NCBI RefSeq assembly: GCF_000005505.3
Contig: NC_016132.3
Location: 10,540,001-10,604,000 of the forward strand
Reading direction: 5' to 3'
Source of the DNA: Brachypodium distachyon
Lineage: Eukaryota; Streptophyta; Magnoliopsida; Poales; Poaceae
Length of the DNA stretch: 64,000 nucleotides
Shown here: positions 39,944-51,410 of the stretch, one piece after another
How the letters are laid out: the number at the start of each line of letters is the position of its first letter
How positions within the stretch are numbered: the stretch's first letter is position 1
Made by a program: the position numbers and the translations under genes
The notes under the pieces: model-generated
The model's input: the letters and a program-made list of their open reading frames with translations, nothing else
Databases searched by the model: none
What the model was told of the DNA's origin: nothing

Positions 39944-42444
39944 ATGGCGAGCCGCAGCAGGCAGCTGGCTGGCCTAGCGATGCTGCTGCTGCCGGCCGTG
40001 CTGTGCCTGCAGATGCCGGCGCCGAGCCGCGCGCAGCTGCAGGTGGGGTTCTACAACACCACCTGCCCCAACGCCGAGGCGCTCGTCCGGCAGGCCGTCA
40101 CGGCGGCCTTCGCTAACAACTCCGGCATCGCCGCCGGACTCATCCGCCTCCACTTCCATGACTGCTTCGTCAGGGTAAGCGCGCGCAGGCTAATTAATTA
40201 AAGCAGCTTCTAGCCCACATAGTTTTGCTTGTTTTAGTACTAGCATATTTACAGGTTATTTGTCCTTTAAAGTCAAACAGACACAAAAACTTTTGTCATG
40301 CAGCAAAACATTTTAATTATGAGTGTCAAATCCATACGGTTATTAAAAAGTTTCCAAGGCATAGCTTTAAATGCATGTGTTCTCGCGATTAACTTCGTCA
40401 AGTAATTTAGTTACAAATAGCTGGGTTAATCTAACTAACCAAGCCGAATCCCTCGTTAAAAAGAGTCCAATAATTAATATGGATCTTCAGCACCGATATT
40501 ATACTTGTTCAAGAATACATGCTTGGCGCTTTTGAAAACTGAAAAGGTGAACTCTTATGACCAGCTTACAGTAACAAAAATTAATCCCACAAGTAGAAAT
40601 GTTACATTTTGAAGAAAAAATCAAATATAACTACAGACACGTGAAGGTAATACACAATTAAATATTTCCACATGATAGGGGAAATATGTATTTATAGATA
40701 ATTTAACTAAGAAGATAAAAACATCAGTTTTTTTTTTTTGGAAGGATAACGATTTTGAATTGACCAACAAGCTTAAAACGATGGGGATTGGTGATCGACC
40801 GAGGATGTGGCCAGCCGGTGTACTCGTTACAGTAAAAAAAGCCACTATTCAACACACTCTTGTTTGGACCACCTATCAAATCAGGCTATAGCTAGCTTCC
40901 CATCACACATGACGTGTTACCTTGTTAGTTAGGCAGTTCGCTGCTTTATGTAGACTTCTCAATGAGTTAGACAAACAACAGTCAAATGTTTATAGTAGTA
41001 CTTGTTTGAAGAGCAGGTATAGGCGTATAGGTGCTAACTGAAGTATAAGTACTGCTACTACATGTCTACGACATGCGACTACCGACGTGAGTATTAGTGT
41101 CGCAGCCGACGTTGTATGCAACGACTAGTCGACCATGATACACCTACCATGTTGTCATGACGTACGCAGTAAAGAAATGTCCAATTTAATTTGTCCATGT
41201 CCATCCAGCACCTTCCAGGGTAGTTGATAGGGCGGCTAATTTGAAGAAGAAATTAATAGTTTTTGAACGACCGGGCCACATTAGGTAGCTAGGTTAATAT
41301 AATAACGAGACGTACGTATGGGTCGAGCGATTAAAGGACATATATTTATGGCTATATCCAAGTTGCCTGCTTAAATCTAAGTTGACGGATTAGAGCCGTT
41401 GCATTAATATTTAGATCTCATTTTACTTTTCTTTTTATCGTTTGTTTCGAACGTTAAATCACAAATCATATCCACGATGAGAAATCAACTTATGTCTAAC
41501 TAAAAATTAGACAATTTAGATATAGGAAAACCGTAATCTTATCATGGTGTGCCGATCTGCATGTGTACGCGGTGAATTGAGACGCTACTTGATTTATGTA
41601 CATCCAGGGCTGCGATGCCTCGGTGCTTCTGACCATCAACCCGGGCGGCGGCACGACGGAGAAGGACTCCCCGCCCAACAACCCGAGCCTCCGCGGCTTC
41701 GACGTCATCGCCGCCGCCAAGGCCCTGGTGGAGCAGAGCTGCCCGCGCACGGTCTCCTGCGCCGACATCCTGGCCTTCGCGGCTCGTGACAGCGTCAACC
41801 TCACGGGCACCAACTCGTTCTACCAGGTCCCCTCCGGCCGCCGCGACGGGAACATCTCGACACAGGACGACGCCATAAACAACCTCCCGGGCCCCAACTC
41901 GACGGCCGACTCCCTCATCACGGGCTTCGCCAGAAAGAACCTGACCGCCGAGGACATGGTGGTGCTCTCGGGGTCCCACACGCTGGGCCGCTCCCACTGC
42001 GACGCGTTCCTGTTCAAGAACCGCGAGAGGCTGGCGAGCGGCACCGTCAGCCCGGCGTACCAGGCGCTGCTGGAGGCGCTGTGCCCGCCCACCAGTGGCC
42101 AGTTCACGCTGGTCACCACGGAGATCGACCTCAGCACGCCCGTCGTGCTGGACAACAACTACTACAGGCTGCTCCCGCTCAACCTGGGCCTCCACTTCTC
42201 TGATGACCAGCTCGTCCGCAACGGCACGCTCAATGCCTTTGTCAACCAGTTCATCGCCGACGAGACGCTGTGGAAGCAGAAGTTCTTTGCGGCCATGATC
42301 AAGATGGGCAACATCGAGCCCAAGACCGGGGCGCAGGGCGAGGTGCGGCTCAACTGCAGCCTCGTCAACCCGGCCTCGTCTTCCTCCGCCGGGGTGATCG
42401 AGATGCCCCTCCCGGACAACGACGGTGAGGTTGCCACCAGCTGA
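39944..42444 (+). CDS. Class III peroxidase P3
   Basis: Two exons, 39944-40174 and 41608-42444, phase 0, 355 residues. Signal peptide about 30 residues (cleavage before [12 protein letters not shown]), distal [26 protein letters not shown], and proximal [10 protein letters not shown] as in P2. It shares [20 protein letters not shown] and an acidic tail ending DGEVATS with P2. Like P2 it lacks the second intron. The two proteins differ at scattered positions and their introns align over much of their length despite indels, so the duplication is recent but not new. Expected to act as a secreted haem peroxidase on wall phenolics; the exact substrate cannot be read from sequence. Confidence 0.94.
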
Positions 42445-43361
42445 TGCATAAAGAGTACGTGAGTGTGACTGCTTGCGTTTGTACTGTGTTTACTAAAAAA
42501 AAAAAAATAATAAAGTATGTACACGGAACGTGCGTGAGGCGCGCTTATGTTCTCCACGGGTGCGTGAAAGGCAGAGGCCGCACATTCACAAGGGAACGTA
42601 CACTACTAGCTTGATTTGCGTGAATAAAATGTTTCTGATTATTTCGTGAACTCTGGTTGGAAAAAAAAATCATTGCGTGAATAAGAGTTAAACTGTTGAT
42701 TGTATATGCACGGTTCATGGACGGAAACGATCTATCTCTAACCGGTGCGTGCATTTGGATCGCAGCACATCACCGGTACTAGTACTCGTACGGCAGTACA
42801 GTGGTGATCCATTATTGCCACGTTCGTCGGTTTTCTGCAATTGCCATAAATGGTCCGGTCGGTCTAACTTAACTTGGCAGGAACTGTCTGAACCGCATAT
42901 GCCGGAGCATATGTGAAGGAATCCGTTCTGCTCGAATCGACCGCGCGCGTGCATGATTGATAACGGAAATATTAGTTTTAAATTGGCTAGCTTATCCTAT
43001 TTTGTTTAATTGTTTTGAGGGACAAAGACAGTAGGTTAATATTTTGATTAATTTGAAACCGGAACAAATGTATCGTCCAGCGGCTAGCTAGCGTTGATAT
43101 GCATGGCTAGTGCCGCCCGTGCACGTCATGACTCACCATCCACGAGATCTCGTGGAAATATTGGACGGTTCATGGAATGATTTAAGACTTGTTAGGTCCC
43201 CGAATTGCCAGGTTAAAGCTTTAATTCAATGCTGCTTAGGTAGCCCCGGTGTATAGAATTACAATCAACTACTCCATTTAGCGCGCACCGGAATAAACAA
43301 ACTAATTAAGATCTCCATGTCACGAATACAAACGTTAACACACTGTCGTCCGAGTCACATA
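42445..43361 (+). other. P3 3' flank, partly duplicated from P2
   Basis: 42550-42950 matches 37600-37950 (for example TGGTGATCCATTATTGCCAC, TTTTCTGCAATTGCCATAAA without the ATAATA insertion of P2), so the tandem duplication reaches at least 450 bp past the stop codon. The rest is unique AT-rich sequence without a gene. Confidence 0.7.
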
Positions 43362-45303
43362 CGCTACTACAAAACAGTATAAATGTGACGAGTCATCAGT
43401 GAGGGACCTTTTGCATCCGTCACTGATGACCACTCATCAGTAACGGGCCCGCAACGCCCGTCACTGGTAAGGGATCATCAGTAACGGGCCCACAGAGCCC
43501 GTCACTGATAAGGGGTCATCAGTAACGGGCGCGGGAGGCCTGTCACTGATGGTTCGACGTGAAAAATAACAAAATTCACAAAAACACACATCAGTGGCGG
43601 GCCTGAAATCTAGAGACATTTGAAGATTGAAAAAATCATAACTAATTCATGAAAAATCAAAAAAATGTGATTCTTTTTTCTAAAGTCTTATTTTTTCTTG
43701 ATTAACATAATGGAAAAACAATATCAAATGGTAACATTTCAAAAATGACCTATGTAGTACGATCTTGTTATTTCCCATAGTTGAACTTTAGGTTTTTAAG
43801 ACAAATGACCAAAGTTTTGTCCATTTCTATGATATAGTTCATGATAATATACCCATTTTTTTGCACAAATGTGATTCTTTTCACGACAAACAATATTTCC
43901 AAAGAGGTTTACAATTTTTTGGTTATAAAAAATGATTTTTCATTTTCCAAATGCAAAAATGGGGTATTTTGTGAAGCAAGTATACTTAATATGGTTTCAA
44001 ATAATACCTATCTAATTTCCAAACAAAGTAGAACAATATTGTGAAAGATGTTTACAAATGTTTGTCTTAATTTTATTTTATTTTTCAAAATGCAAAAGAA
44101 TCATATTTAGTCCACCAGTAGCGGTTTTTTGGCCAGGCCGCCACTGATGCTGCTCTGGGCCAATCCATATTGAGGCCCAACTGCCCAAGTGCCCAACCCA
44201 CCACATTGCTATAAAAAGCAACTAACCTAACCCCCACCTCATTTCTCCAGCTCCCAGCCGCCACCCTCTCCCTTTCTCTTTTCCTGCCATTCTCCCTCCA
44301 CCGAGCCCTTTTTCTCCTCTCCCTCTCTTCTGCTCTTCCACCGAGCGCCTCCCCTCCCCGAGGCCCGAGCGCCTCCCCCACTCGATCTCCACCTCCCCGT
44401 TGTGGATCCGACCCGGAGGCCACCAGATCCGGCCTCTCCTCTCCTCCCGCGCCGTCCCCCACCCTCGAGCTCCTGCAGCAACGGCCCTGAAGGACCATGG
44501 AGCGGCGGTGCTTGGAGGCCTTCACCGGCGCCGCCGGATCCATGCCCCGCCTCCAGCCGCCAGCGCCCAGCGGTCGGATCAGGCGTCCCTCGGCCCAGCA
44601 CCGGCTGGATCCGGCCTCAACCGCTGACGGCCGCCTGCTGCATGCGCCCCGTCGAGCCGCCCGAGCCCTCCCTTCTCACATCACGGTTCGTCTTTCCCTC
44701 TATCTCTTCTCTCGGATCTCTCTCTCTCATGAGGCCCCTTTCTCTCCCTCTATCTCCTCTCGGATCTCTCTCTCTCTCATAAGGTCCCTTTCTCTCACTC
44801 TACTGCAAGTCCTTTCCCCCGTCGGCATCGGCTTCGGCGCCGTCGTTCACCCCCGCATGTGGAGGAGCAGTAGCACGGACGGCCTGGAGCACCGGCGGCG
44901 ACGCGTGGAAGAGCACTGGTTGCGATTAGTTTGATTTGTTGGTAACATTTGATTAATTTGTTTGATTTGTGATTTGGCGAATCAGGCATGTGACCTGTTT
45001 TTTTAATTGATTGGAACGATATCCGGCCGCCGGCGTGAGGATTAGGGATTCGATATATGATTTGCGATCAGGGAACATGAGGGCCGGGAGGGCTATTTCT
45101 ATGTTTTATTTTTATTTTTTCAAAAACAACATCAGTGTCGTTCATGTTTTGTTGCCCGTCACTGATGTGTTATACATCACTAACGGGCAGGCCGTCCGTC
45201 ACTAATGCTAAACACATCAGTGACAGGAAGTTAGTGACGGACGGCTCGCTCGTTACTGATATGTTTTTTTGACCGTTACTGAAAACCGTTTTTTTAAGCA
45301 GTG
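43362..45303. mobile_element. Non-autonomous CACTA transposon
   Basis: 1,942 bp. The left end is CGCTACTACAAAACAG (CACTAC with one change); the right end, read inward on the minus strand, is CACTGCTTAAAAAAAC. Both are flanked by ATA (43359-43361 and 45304-45306), a 3-bp duplication as CACTA elements make. The subterminal regions carry many copies of CATCAGT(A/G)ACGGGC in both orientations (43395-43545 and 45130-45290). Inside, 44100-44950 looks like a promoter and 5' leader: a TATAAAAA at 44210, CT-rich leader, GC-rich coding-like stretch. There is no transposase. Confidence 0.8.
44497..44934 (+). CDS. Hypothetical ORF inside the CACTA element
   Basis: A 145-codon frame starting MERRCLEAFTGAAGS, about 290 bp after a TATAAAAA box and a CT-rich leader. 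It is Arg/Pro/Ser-rich with a run of RISLSHEAPFS-type repeats caused by CTCTCTC microsatellites, and shows no recognised domain. The arrangement suggests a captured promoter and gene start more than a real gene. Confidence 0.25.
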   Translation: MERRCLEAFTGAAGSMPRLQPPAPSGRIRRPSAQHRLDPASTADGRLLHAPRRAARALPSHITVRLSLYLFSRISLSHEAPFSPSISSRISLSLIRSLSLTLLQVLSPVGIGFGAVVHPRMWRSSSTDGLEHRRRRVEEHWLRLV

Positions 45304-45739
45304 ATATGAGATCATATCGACACCGACCCAACCATCCAACATAAGTACGTACACTTCCACTCCATATTTGAACGAACTAATTGAGGTCGTACTTTTCTCC
45401 CCGTCCCGTCGACATGGCCGGGCCATACATAATACGGCAACATATATTGATCCCCCCAGTTAACGTTGGGACTTGGGATCCCCTATAAGTCACCTTTGCT
45501 TTCACCAATAGCAGGAGGCCACTCCAGCTGTATGTGTACACCATGCGTTAATGCTCGCTGGATAGTACGTACAGTGACCTAGATAAGGATTCTAAGTTTT
45601 TCCATCTGTGGTGGTCCGGTGATGAGTTAATTTTAGGACGTGTCGGCATGACCAGGCAACGTTTGCCTCTTCCAGAGTACAAGTACGTGGACACTCTCAT
45701 GGTTATTTCATATACTTATTGGAGTATAAGTACGTACGT
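45304..45739. other. Intergenic, nothing identified
   Basis: Unique sequence between the CACTA element and the retroposon, with no ORF of interest. Confidence 0.5.
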
Positions 45740-45756
45740 AGACACACCCATCATTT

Positions 45757-46511
45757 AGGTTTTCAGGAGCACTGTCGTAGCCGCTGTCACCGGAGATTTT
45801 TGGTTCCCCTCGCCTCCGGCCGCCGCCTTGGCGCTGCGAGGTGGAAGAAACCTCAGTTTTTTTAAGATTATCCAGAAGTTTTTGCTTATATCGATTGGTT
45901 GGTTCTGATCGGCAACGCCATGATGGAGGGTGCGATGTCGTCACGAATAAAGGTACTTCGGTCTCTTCCTCTGTTGTGGTGGTGCCTCAACGGGCGTTGC
46001 TGCGGAGCCAGAATTTTTTAATCCCCGTGGATTTAGTATACCCGATCTTGTGGATCTTGGGTTTGTGTACTCGCAGCACGGATCTGTTGAGTTTTTGTTA
46101 GTGTGTCATAATGTTTTTGTTGGTTTTATGTTTTGTAATTTTAGAATACTTCTTTGTCGTTCTGATGAATATCTTGCGGTTCGACGATCTGCACGTTTAG
46201 GAGATCATGGCTTCTCATCTTTTTGGATGAGCGACTCAAGGGGCTTTTCGAAACCTTTGAAGATAGTCAAGTTCGTGCAGTGATACTAGTAATGATGTTG
46301 CTGCTACAGTCTGATTGCTGTCTTTATGTTGAAGTCTCAGCAGAATTTCATGTTGCAAAGTATGAAATCACGGAGAAAATGTTTTTAAGAAATTTTATTG
46401 TAATTCTTAATTATAGAAGTTACCTTAGAGTTTCTAAAATTTATGATCCAACACATTGTACCTGTAATGGTTCTCTTGTTTGAATAAAGTTACATGTTAT
46501 TTTTAAAAAAA
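45757..46511 (+). mobile_element. Poly(A) retroposon with 17-bp target duplication
   Basis: A 755-bp insertion bounded by AGACACACCCATCATTT at 45740-45756 and 46512-46528, perfect over 17 bp. It ends in a run of eight A's, preceded by a TTTGAATAAAGTTAC polyadenylation signal (about 46478-46492). These are the marks of L1-type target-primed insertion. It is either a 5'-truncated LINE 3' end or a processed gene copy. The GC-rich start (45770-45850) and interrupted frames at 46050-46480 do not match any protein I recognise. Confidence 0.88.
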
Positions 46512-46522
46512 AGACACACCCA

Positions 46523-46648
46523 TCATTTGAACGTCTGATTGTTCCAAAGCAAAGTGATAAAACATAGGGTTTTTTTTTCTGCAAATGTAACGAGGAGTGA
46601 AAGCAAAGTGATGGCATCGAATCATTTGAACGTCTGATTGTTCCAAAG
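46523..46648 (+). repeat. Direct repeat, period 99 bp
   Basis: TCATTTGAACGTCTGATTGT followed by TCCAAAG occurs at 46523 and 46622. The first copy overlaps the target duplication of the retroposon. Confidence 0.8.
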
Positions 46649-47064
46649 ATGACAAGTTCCAAGAACCAGGGCTCAGTCATAGATGAGGTGAGACAGATGG
46701 TTAAGCAACGAACATTCCGTCTGGAACTTAGATGTCTCTTTTGCCTTTTTTCCGCACAACACACATGCATGCATGGTGCATGGCTCCTCTTTGCACACAA
46801 ATAAAGACGGTACAGTTGCTGTAAAGAATAAAATAAAAAATAAAGATGGTACAGTAGTATAATCCAAAGCCAAAGTACATGGAAAATATATTTATGAAAA
46901 GTGAAAAAGGGATGTGATAGCATCTACGTAAAGCAAAGTGGTAGATGCTCTGCTACATGCAATTGGTTCAGTCAATGCATGTAACGTGCCCTGCGGCGTG
47001 CTCTGTCAGACGAATCAACATCGCTGATCTATAATGACAACACAATGAGAAAAAGAAAGAAAGA
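46649..47064. other. Intergenic, nothing identified
   Basis: AT-rich with short poly(A)-like runs (46815-46850). No gene. Confidence 0.5.
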
Positions 47065-47960
47065 TCAAATTGCAACATTAACCTTTTTTGGAACGAAACT
47101 TGTATCCATCCCAAAGACCAAAGGATGTTTGCAGTCGCATGTAATCATTTCATGGCACCTCTGTGTGTTCAATGGTGAAGATCGAGAATAAACAGTGGAA
47201 CTATCGGTATTAGTTGTACTAGAAAGAGACTCGGCAAGCATATCCTTTGTCTTTATACGCTCGAGACTTGTAGTATGATTTTGGATTTTATCTTTCACAA
47301 CATAATACTTTATCTCTATTAGTTTTGTAGCATTACTCGACTTGTTGTTGTGAGTATAAAATACTGCGGGCTGATTATCGCAGTACATCTTTAGTGGTTT
47401 GTCGATACAATCCACTACTTTCAAGTCGGGTATAAATTTCTTTAACCATATCGCCTGCCCCGTGGCCTCATAACATGCTATAAATTCTGCATACATCGTG
47501 GATGATGCAACTATTGATTGTTCGGAGCTTCTTCACAAAATAGCCCCGCCTGCGAGAGTGAATACATATCCTGACGTGGATTTTATATCATTTTTATCTC
47601 CCGCAAAGTCTGCATCTGAATACCCTGTTAATTATCTTTAGGGAATCAGATCTTTTATATGTTATCATGATGTCTTTTGTGCCTTGCACATAACGCAATG
47701 CTTTTTTAACCATTTTCCAGTGTTCTATGCCTGGATTTTCTTGATATCTACCGAGTACCCCAGTGATAAAAGCTAAGTCAGGGCGAGTGCACACTTGTGC
47801 ATATTGTAGGCTTCCAACAGCCGAAGCATATGAAACTGTTTTCATTTGATCGATCTCATATTGACTTTTGGGACATTGAAATTTTCTGAAATTGTTGCCC
47901 TTGACTATAGGAGCATGTGTGGCATTGCTCGCATGCATGTTGTATTTCTTTAGAGGATCC
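47065..47960 (-). pseudogene. Copia RT C-terminus and RNase H remnant
   Basis: The minus frame 47960 to about 47640 gives KKYNMHASNATHAPIVKGN, VGSLQYAQVCTRPDLAF and GRYQENPGIEHWK, the RT/RNase H connection of Copia. After a frameshift near 47640 comes GYSDADFAGDKNDIKSTSGYVF, with a TGA for Trp near 47533. Then MYAEFIACYEATGQAIWLKK (about 47496-47437), MYCDNQPAVF and VVKDKIQNH to 47065. It is non-functional. Confidence 0.87.
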
Positions 47961-48284
47961 GACCGGAGCGAGCCACCCGCCGGCAACGGCGAGCCGCGCC
48001 GGCGGCTTCTCCTCTCCCCCCACTTCCTCCTTCCCTTTTTCCGGCGCACCCGACGGTACTGTCGCCTCCTCGGCCGGCGCCCTCCCCGGCCTCTTGCCGG
48101 CATGCGCGTGCACGCGTCGCCGTCAAGCGGCCGGTGGCGGTGCCACTGTCCCGGCGGCGACCGATGACAGTGACCGGCGGCGGCCTCGAGTAAGTCTGTT
48201 TGTTTTCTCTTTTAGGATTAGGGTTTTCCTTTTCTTGCTTTCTTTTTCTTTCTCTTTTCTACCCAAGTGGATCTACAACCCTAG

Positions 48285-48299
48285 TACGCTCTGATACCA
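48285..48299 (-). other. Copia primer-binding site
   Basis: TGGTATCAGAGCGTA on the minus strand, one base from the LTR end; complementary to initiator tRNA-Met. Confidence 0.85.
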
Positions 48300-48300
48300 T

Positions 48301-48751
48301 TGTTAAATTCTTTCGGATCAACTAGGCGTAAATCCGTTCGAGTATCCTATTTTCTATGAATCGATGTTCTTGAATATGGGGTCGGGACAGAGAGAGAGAG
48401 AGGAAGAGGAGAACGATAGGTACCTTCTCCTTGCGATGACGAGGCCGACAAGGTAGACATCGGGGCGACAGGACGAGAGCGACGGTGAGGGAGATCGACG
48501 GCGAACGGCCGAGCTGCTAGCGAGGCTTCTCGTTACTGCTGCGCCGACCTAGATCGGGAGTGTTTTTGGTGAGGTGTGCGGCACTGCCACCAACCTCGTG
48601 TTACGTGCCGCCGGCCCCCACCTCTTTATATAGCGCAGTGTAACAAGGGCCCGCCAACCATATTGGGTTGGGCGCCCCCGATCAGGGCGCTGTAGATCTA
48701 AGGGCCCGGTGGGCCGTTGGGCCCACTTGGGAGGAGATCATCATCCTAACA
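48301..48751 (-). repeat. Copia 5' LTR
   Basis: In sense (minus) orientation it runs from TGTTAGGATGATG to GAATTTAACA, about 451 bp, with short inverted ends TGTTA/TAACA. A TATATAAA box sits at 48632-48625 on the minus strand. The right limit is set by the inverted ends only, as no second LTR is present. Confidence 0.7.
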
Positions 48752-49160
48752 ACAGGATCATTGTTCCCTCAAGTTTGACTACCCCTCGTCTCCGTTTCTG
48801 GAAAAACCTGGTCAAGAATCCAAGGGAACAGCATATGCATGATTTTTGTCCAATCGGTGCCACCTACCACCCTTTGAAAATATATAATCTGTCGGCATGA
48901 CCTGCTGAGATACAACAAATACTACCAAGCTGAAGCTGCAAAGATCCTGTCATCAACATGTTCAAAACTATACATTTCCTGCCTTGGTTACGGGGAAGCT
49001 TTGATCACACATGGGCCTGACCGGTTCATGTCAGGGAGCAGTTCAAATGGTCATAAAGAAGAAAAAGCAAGCAAATGGCAACCACTTGTGGAGCATGAGC
49101 TTTTACACCTGTTTTGACAAACTTGCCCCCCATTTCTACTGCAAAACCACTCCAATATGC
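48752..49160 (+). promoter_or_regulatory. P4 upstream region
   Basis: Unique sequence directly downstream of the Copia LTR, without similarity to the P1-P3 promoters. P4 is therefore not part of the recent duplication. Confidence 0.5.
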
Positions 49161-49168
49161 TATATAAT
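49161..49168 (+). promoter_or_regulatory. P4 TATA box
   Basis: TATATAAT 54 bp upstream of the start codon. Confidence 0.7.
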
Positions 49169-49214
49169 CCCATGAGAGAACTAGACCAACAAGAGACACA
49201 GGCTAGCAACTGAA

Positions 49215-51410
49215 ATGAGCTCCCTCGCCATGAACTCCCTGCTCGCCACCTTGGCAGTTGCCGTCCTTGCCCTCTTCCCGATTGCTGCTGTCGGAGCTGG
49301 CCTGAAGGTCGGGTTCTACAGCAAGACCTGCCCATCCGCGGAGACCCTGGTGCAGCAGGCAGTGGCTGCTTCCTTCAAGAATAACGGTGGTGTCGCTGCT
49401 GGCCTCATCCGATTGCATTTCCACGACTGCTTTGTGAAAGTATGTACACTGCATTTTTTTTCCTTTCTCTTATACCTGCACTGTTGACATAAAGGAAAGC
49501 CTGAGCTGTAAGTCCATCGTAGCAATCAACTTACACCTATAGGATTCCTTATTTGCACCCCTTAAGCAGAATGATAAACTGAGCGATAATTAAAGGAAGG
49601 TATTGTTTCTGCTGAAGATATGGCAAATACGGTATCTAAATTCTAAACATCTTTCTCGTAGCAGGAAATATAATACCATCCTTAATCAACATAAGTAAAT
49701 ACTCCCTCCGATCCATAATAAGTATCGGGGGTTTAGTACAACGTCCCCGGCACTTATTATGGATCGGAGGGAGTAGCAGACAGTGATCAATATAAGTATT
49801 CCTCTCAGTTAGCTGCAAGTGCAAGCTGAATACCATGTACTCCCTCCGTTCCATAATTCTTGTCTCAAATTTGCCCAAATATGGATGTATCAATTCCTAA
49901 AAAGCATCTATATAGATGTAATATTTCGACAAGAATTATGAAACGGAGGGAGTACTAATTTTGTATCAGTGACTAGTCTGTGCCGACACCAAAGCACCCA
50001 AGTCGCATCTCGAAGGTATTGAGTTACTGTTAGTCCTAGCCTCCTAGGAATATGGGTGTGGATAGATAGACCCTTACTAAAGTACAGTGTCACAAACATC
50101 TACTTTTAGCTAAATCCATCGAAGTCAGATAGATCTGAACAAGAAGCAGCATACAGTCAGTTAGCATAATTTTATTCCCCCTGATGATGATTACTCTGTA
50201 TACACAACATAAAGATCACTCATAGCTCACTCTCAGTACACAGGTCAAATTTGGTTAACAGCATAAATTCTCCTGAAAGTTCCAATTTGTATAACGAACT
50301 TGCATTTAGCTCAAAATACCATGAAAGAACACGCATGTTAACAAAAAGCAAAAGAGGAACCAGCATATCATGTCTATGATTAATTCTAATGCAACGTAAA
50401 GTTCATGCTCACCAATATTTGTGAGGTGACCCAATCTTATCAAACACCATTATTATATGCCACAGGGTTGCGACGGCTCAGTCCTGATCGACTCAACTGC
50501 AAACAACACTGCTGAGAAGGACGCAATCCCCAACAACCCCAGTCTCCGCGGGTTTGAGGTTATTGATGCTGCAAAGAAGGCCATTGAGGCCAAATGCCCC
50601 AAGATAGTCTCATGCGCTGACATCCTTGCCTTTGCCGCCCGAGACAGCATAGCACTAGCAGGTAATGTTACTTACAAGGTGCCTGCTGGTCGCCGTGATG
50701 GCAGGATATCCAGTGACCAGAATGCCCTGAACAACCTCCCCTCGCCGCTCTCAACGGCATCTGAGCTGGTAGGCAACTTCACCTTGAAGAATCTCACAGC
50801 TGAGGACATGGTCGTCCTCTCCGGTGCCCACACGATAGGTGTCTCGCGCTGCTCGTCCTTCACGAACAGGCTATATGGCTTCAGCAACACCAGTCAGGTA
50901 TAACGTGTTCAAATCTACAGCAGTTTTCAGACATTTTCTTTTGGAGCATATGGTATGCATCTAGCCTTTCTTCCCCTAAATGATTATCTCTGCTACCAGG
51001 TTGATCCTACAATGAGCTCTGCCTATGCTTTCCTGCTCAAGAACATATGCCCTGCCAACAGCAGCCAGTTCTTCCCAAACACAACGATGGATATGGATAT
51101 CATCACCCCCGCGGTGCTTGACAATAAGTATTATGTGAGTCTGATAAACAACCTAGGCCTATTTACGTCAGACCAAGCATTACTCACAAACTCAACTCTG
51201 AAAGCATCAGTGGACGAGTTTGTGAAGAACGAAAATAGATGGAAGAGCAAGTTTGTCAAGTCCATGGTTAAGATGGGGAACATTGAGGTGCTAACAGGAA
51301 CACAAGGAGAGATTAGGCTCAACTGCAGGGTCATAAACAAAGGGAGCACTGGTCTTGAGTTTAATTCTGGTATCAACTCTGGTGAATTCACTGAAATAGC
51401 AACAAGCTAG
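49215..51410 (+). CDS. Class III peroxidase P4
   Basis: Three exons, 49215-49439, 50466-50897, 51000-51410; GT-AG introns, phase 0; 355 residues. Signal peptide of about 28 residues ending before [12 protein letters not shown]; distal [47 protein letters not shown]; proximal [49 protein letters not shown]; Ser/Gly-rich tail ending EIATS. Intron positions equal those of P1. Codon use is much less GC-rich than in P2 and P3, so this is an older paralog. A second in-frame ATG at residue 6 could also serve. The first intron carries two Stowaway MITEs. Secretory peroxidase of wall or apoplast. Confidence 0.94.
49702..49773. mobile_element. Very short Stowaway MITE in P4 intron 1
   Basis: 72 bp with a perfect 22-bp inverted repeat (CTCCCTCCGATCCATAATAA then GT, and its complement) and TA duplications at 49700-49701 and 49774-49775. 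The loop is only 28 bp. Confidence 0.93.
49840..49952. mobile_element. Stowaway MITE in P4 intron 1
   Basis: 113 bp, CTCCCTCCGTTCCATAATTC to GAATTATGAAACGGAGGGAG, with TA on both sides (49838-49839, 49953-49954). It belongs to a different subfamily from the one 66 bp upstream. Confidence 0.93.

Larger units (their letters stand above)
47065..48751 (-). mobile_element. Truncated Ty1/Copia retrotransposon
   Basis: In minus-strand order: 5' LTR (48751-48301), primer site, about 320 bp of leader, then directly the C-terminal part of RT and the RNase H. Gag, protease, integrase and most of RT are deleted, and no 3' LTR is found on the left. The leader-to-RT join lies near 47955 (GGATCCTCTAAAGAAATAC). 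Confidence 0.85.

Noticed and set aside
47594..48103. 170-codon gene on the minus strand
   Set aside because: It is a chance fusion of the Copia leader to an RT fragment.
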